DNA of 6,048 nucleotides from CAYUPI01 sp964446585. GTDB lineage: Bacteria; Verrucomicrobiota; Verrucomicrobiia; Limisphaerales; UBA8199. The notes beneath the pieces are model-generated. The model was given only the letters and a program-made list of their open reading frames with translations, did no database searches and had not been told where the DNA came from. The stretch is from positions 1 to 6,048 of the forward strand of contig CAYUPI010000123.1 of the NCBI GenBank assembly GCA_964446585.1, read 5' to 3'. The first letter of the stretch is position 1. Each line of letters begins with the position of its first letter. Of this stretch, positions 4,878-6,048 are shown piece after piece. A program made the translations under genes and the position numbers.

Positions 4878-5798
4878 ATGAACACGCAGAGTAAGTGCAG
4901 AGCATGGCGTCCCGACCGCACGTGGGTCATGGCGATCTGCGGCGTGGCCCTACCGGCGAGCCTGCTGATGGCGCAGGAGACCAATCGCCCGAGCAGTCAT
5001 GACCGGGCCATTGCCAGCACCCGCAGCAACGATTGGGTGAACGCGATTAGCAGTTTTAACGAGGCCATACAGAACAATCCGAAAGATCCCTTGGTCTATG
5101 AATACCGTGGCGGCGCCTATTTTGCGCAGGGCCACCTGGACCGTGCCATCAGCGACTTTACGAAGGCAATCCAGTTGGACCCTGAGAATGCCAGATTCTT
5201 CTGCCATCGCGGGACCGCATACCGCGCCAAGCGTGAGTTTAAACAGGCGATCCTCGACTTCAACGAGGCACTTCGGCTCTGCCCAACGAACGCTGGTGCC
5301 TACATGCAGCGCGCCGCCGTATACAATGCGACGGGAGATGTTGACCGATCCATTGCTGACTGGAATGCGGGTCTGAGTCTGAACCCAGGAAATGCCGCGG
5401 CTCGAGCTATGCGCGGCAATGAGTACAGCAGGAAAGGGGAATATGAAAAGGCGGTGAGCGACTTCGGCGAAGCCATTCGGCTTGATCCTTCAAACCATCT
5501 GGGCTACAGCGGTCTCGGCTGGCTGCGCGCGACCTGTCCGAAAGCGGAGTTTCGCGATGGGAAGGAAGCAGTCGCGGAGGCGACGAAGGCATGTGAGCTG
5601 ACCGCGTGGGTGAACTGGGCGAGGATCGATACCCTAGCAGCAGCGCACGCCGAGGCCGGCGACTTCCAAAAAGCCGTGGGTTACCAAAAGAGCGCGATTA
5701 GAATGAAAGGAGCAACGAAAGAGGACCGGGCGGACATGCAGAAACGCCTGACGCTTTACGAGCGGCAGCAGCCGTTTCGCGAGGGATTGGAGAAGTAA
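4878..5798 (+). CDS. Cassette 5: exported tetratricopeptide-repeat protein
   Basis: The 306-residue protein starts 26 bases after the boundary. Residues 1-32 form a signal peptide with a long charged n-region, a hydrophobic core (TWVMAICGVALPASLLMA) and a likely cut before QE. About five TPR units follow at 38-71, 72-105, 106-139, 140-173 and 174-207, each with the usual A/F/Y and terminal P pattern, for example GHLDRAISDFTKAIQLDP (85-102) and GEYEKAVSDFGEAIRLDP (187-204). The C-terminal part (208-303), with GWLRATCP, RDGKEAVAEATKACELTAW and DTLAAAHAEAGDFQKAVGYQ, is a repeat-derived region familiar from TPR proteins of Planctomycetota and Verrucomicrobiota. TPRs mediate protein contacts; the partner is unknown. 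At about 920 bp it is the largest gene in the array. No ribosome binding site is visible. Confidence 0.93.
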   Translation: MNTQSKCRAWRPDRTWVMAICGVALPASLLMAQETNRPSSHDRAIASTRSNDWVNAISSFNEAIQNNPKDPLVYEYRGGAYFAQGHLDRAISDFTKAIQLDPENARFFCHRGTAYRAKREFKQAILDFNEALRLCPTNAGAYMQRAAVYNATGDVDRSIADWNAGLSLNPGNAAARAMRGNEYSRKGEYEKAVSDFGEAIRLDPSNHLGYSGLGWLRATCPKAEFRDGKEAVAEATKACELTAWVNWARIDTLAAAHAEAGDFQKAVGYQKSAIRMKGATKEDRADMQKRLTLYERQQPFREGLEK

Positions 5799-5812
5799 GG
5801 TTTTTATATGAG

Positions 5813-5939
5813 GCCCAACAAAGGCAGCTGCACGTAACCGCCGCCACCGGTTTCCGTTCGTCATGTACTTGCGAATCGACTATCATTTCTGCGCTCAACC
5901 GTTGCTGTCGGCGGCGGTACGCGAGCCGCACCGTTGGCG
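5813..5939 (+). other. attC site of cassette 5
   Basis: R'' is GCCCAAC (5813-5819), exactly complementary to the TTGGGC start of cassette 5 at 4852. R' is GTTGGCG (5933-5939), departing from GTTRRRY at the last two positions. The arms GCACGTAACCGCCGCC (from 5830) and GGCGGCGGTACGCG (5910-5923) pair with one bulge around a loop of about 65 bases. The total is 127 bp. Confidence 0.88.
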
Positions 5940-5951
5940 GATTTTCAAGTC

Positions 5952-6048
5952 ATGAGCACTTCACATCTGAGCACCCAGTCTGCGGTGGCGCGACGATCGG
6001 CAGAAGCCGAGTTGCGTAGGCTTATCGCCAAGTTCGCGCCCGCGCATC
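5952..6048 (+). CDS. Cassette 6: start of an unidentified gene (3' end outside the window)
   Basis: An ATG 18 bases after the boundary opens a frame that runs to the end of the window: 32 codons beginning MSTSHLSTQSAVARRSAEAE and continuing with LRRLIAKFAPAH. The FxPAH-type ending of a helical N-terminus is reminiscent of DUF1801 proteins, but too little is present to decide. The support comes from the position after an attC, the same strand and the ATGA start shared with the other cassettes. Confidence 0.6.
   Translation, partial: MSTSHLSTQSAVARRSAEAELRRLIAKFAPAH

Larger units (their letters stand above)
2242..6048 (+). mobile_element. Integron gene-cassette array (continues past the window)
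   Basis: Six short genes in the same orientation are each followed by an attC-like site, except the last, which is cut off. Crossover points are at 2241/2242, 2752/2753, 3462/3463, 3934/3935, 4851/4852 and 5933/5934, with a further possible one at 4429/4430. In integrons a tyrosine recombinase (IntI) exchanges circular cassettes at folded bottom-strand attC sites. Start codons follow a boundary by 12-26 bases in every cassette. No intI gene is seen in the window. The attC sites share the start GGCCGAACAA or GGCCCAACAA and GC-rich GCCGCCGCC-type arms, as is usual in a chromosomal integron whose sites resemble one another. Confidence 0.9.

Noticed and set aside
1..6048. CRISPR arrays, tRNA or rRNA genes
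   Set aside because: There are no regularly spaced direct repeats, no cloverleaf with a TTCGANTC-type arm, and no ribosomal RNA motif. The only recurring repeats are the attC sites.

Overview
The window is high-GC bacterial DNA whose rightward two thirds is an array of integron gene cassettes. Six small genes on the + strand (2264 to the window end) are separated by five attC recombination sites: 2657-2758, 3370-3468, 3815-3940, 4762-4857 and 5813-5939. Each attC has a simple R'' box (RYYYAAC type), a long imperfect inverted repeat and an R' box (GTTRRRY type). The decisive check is that the first bases of a cassette should complement the R'' box at its own far end, because both belong to one attC when the cassette is circular. 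This holds exactly for the cassettes carrying the 2264, 2773, 3475 and 4878 genes. No integrase gene is visible, so within this window it is an integrase-less attC cluster (CALIN type) or the proximal end of a chromosomal integron whose integrase lies elsewhere.

Left flank (1-2240): the C-terminal end of a larger protein of unknown function, a small EthD-family protein, and a convergent gene for an exported serpin with an intact inhibitory hinge. A 373-bp gap follows. It contains a degenerate inverted repeat resembling an attC, a hairpin, and a perfect TATAAT box six bases before the first cassette boundary at 2241/2242.

Cassette array (2242-6048): a small lipoprotein; a four-helix membrane protein resembling CrtO-type acyltransferases; a three-helix membrane protein; a relic of an IS110-family insertion sequence (minus strand); a small basic unknown protein; an exported TPR protein; and the start of a further cassette gene cut by the window end. 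At least four of the products look exported or membrane-bound. None of the genes has a strong Shine-Dalgarno sequence, and all six start with ATGA.

The most unusual part is 3935-4435. The IS110 transposase keeps its DEDD (RuvC-like) domain but is cut inside codon 122, exactly at the base where an integron integrase would cross over in the attC R' box. Its 5' non-coding side (4300-4415) forms a 15-bp closing stem around two hairpins, in the place and orientation where IS110 elements encode their bridge RNA. This suggests that an integrase-mediated event used a secondary site inside the transposase gene, leaving an orphan bridge-RNA locus in a cassette array.

Organism: the exported serpin, the TPR protein with its characteristic C-terminal region, the weak ribosome binding sites and the base composition suggest Verrucomicrobiota or Planctomycetota, probably environmental. 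This is an inference from gene style only.
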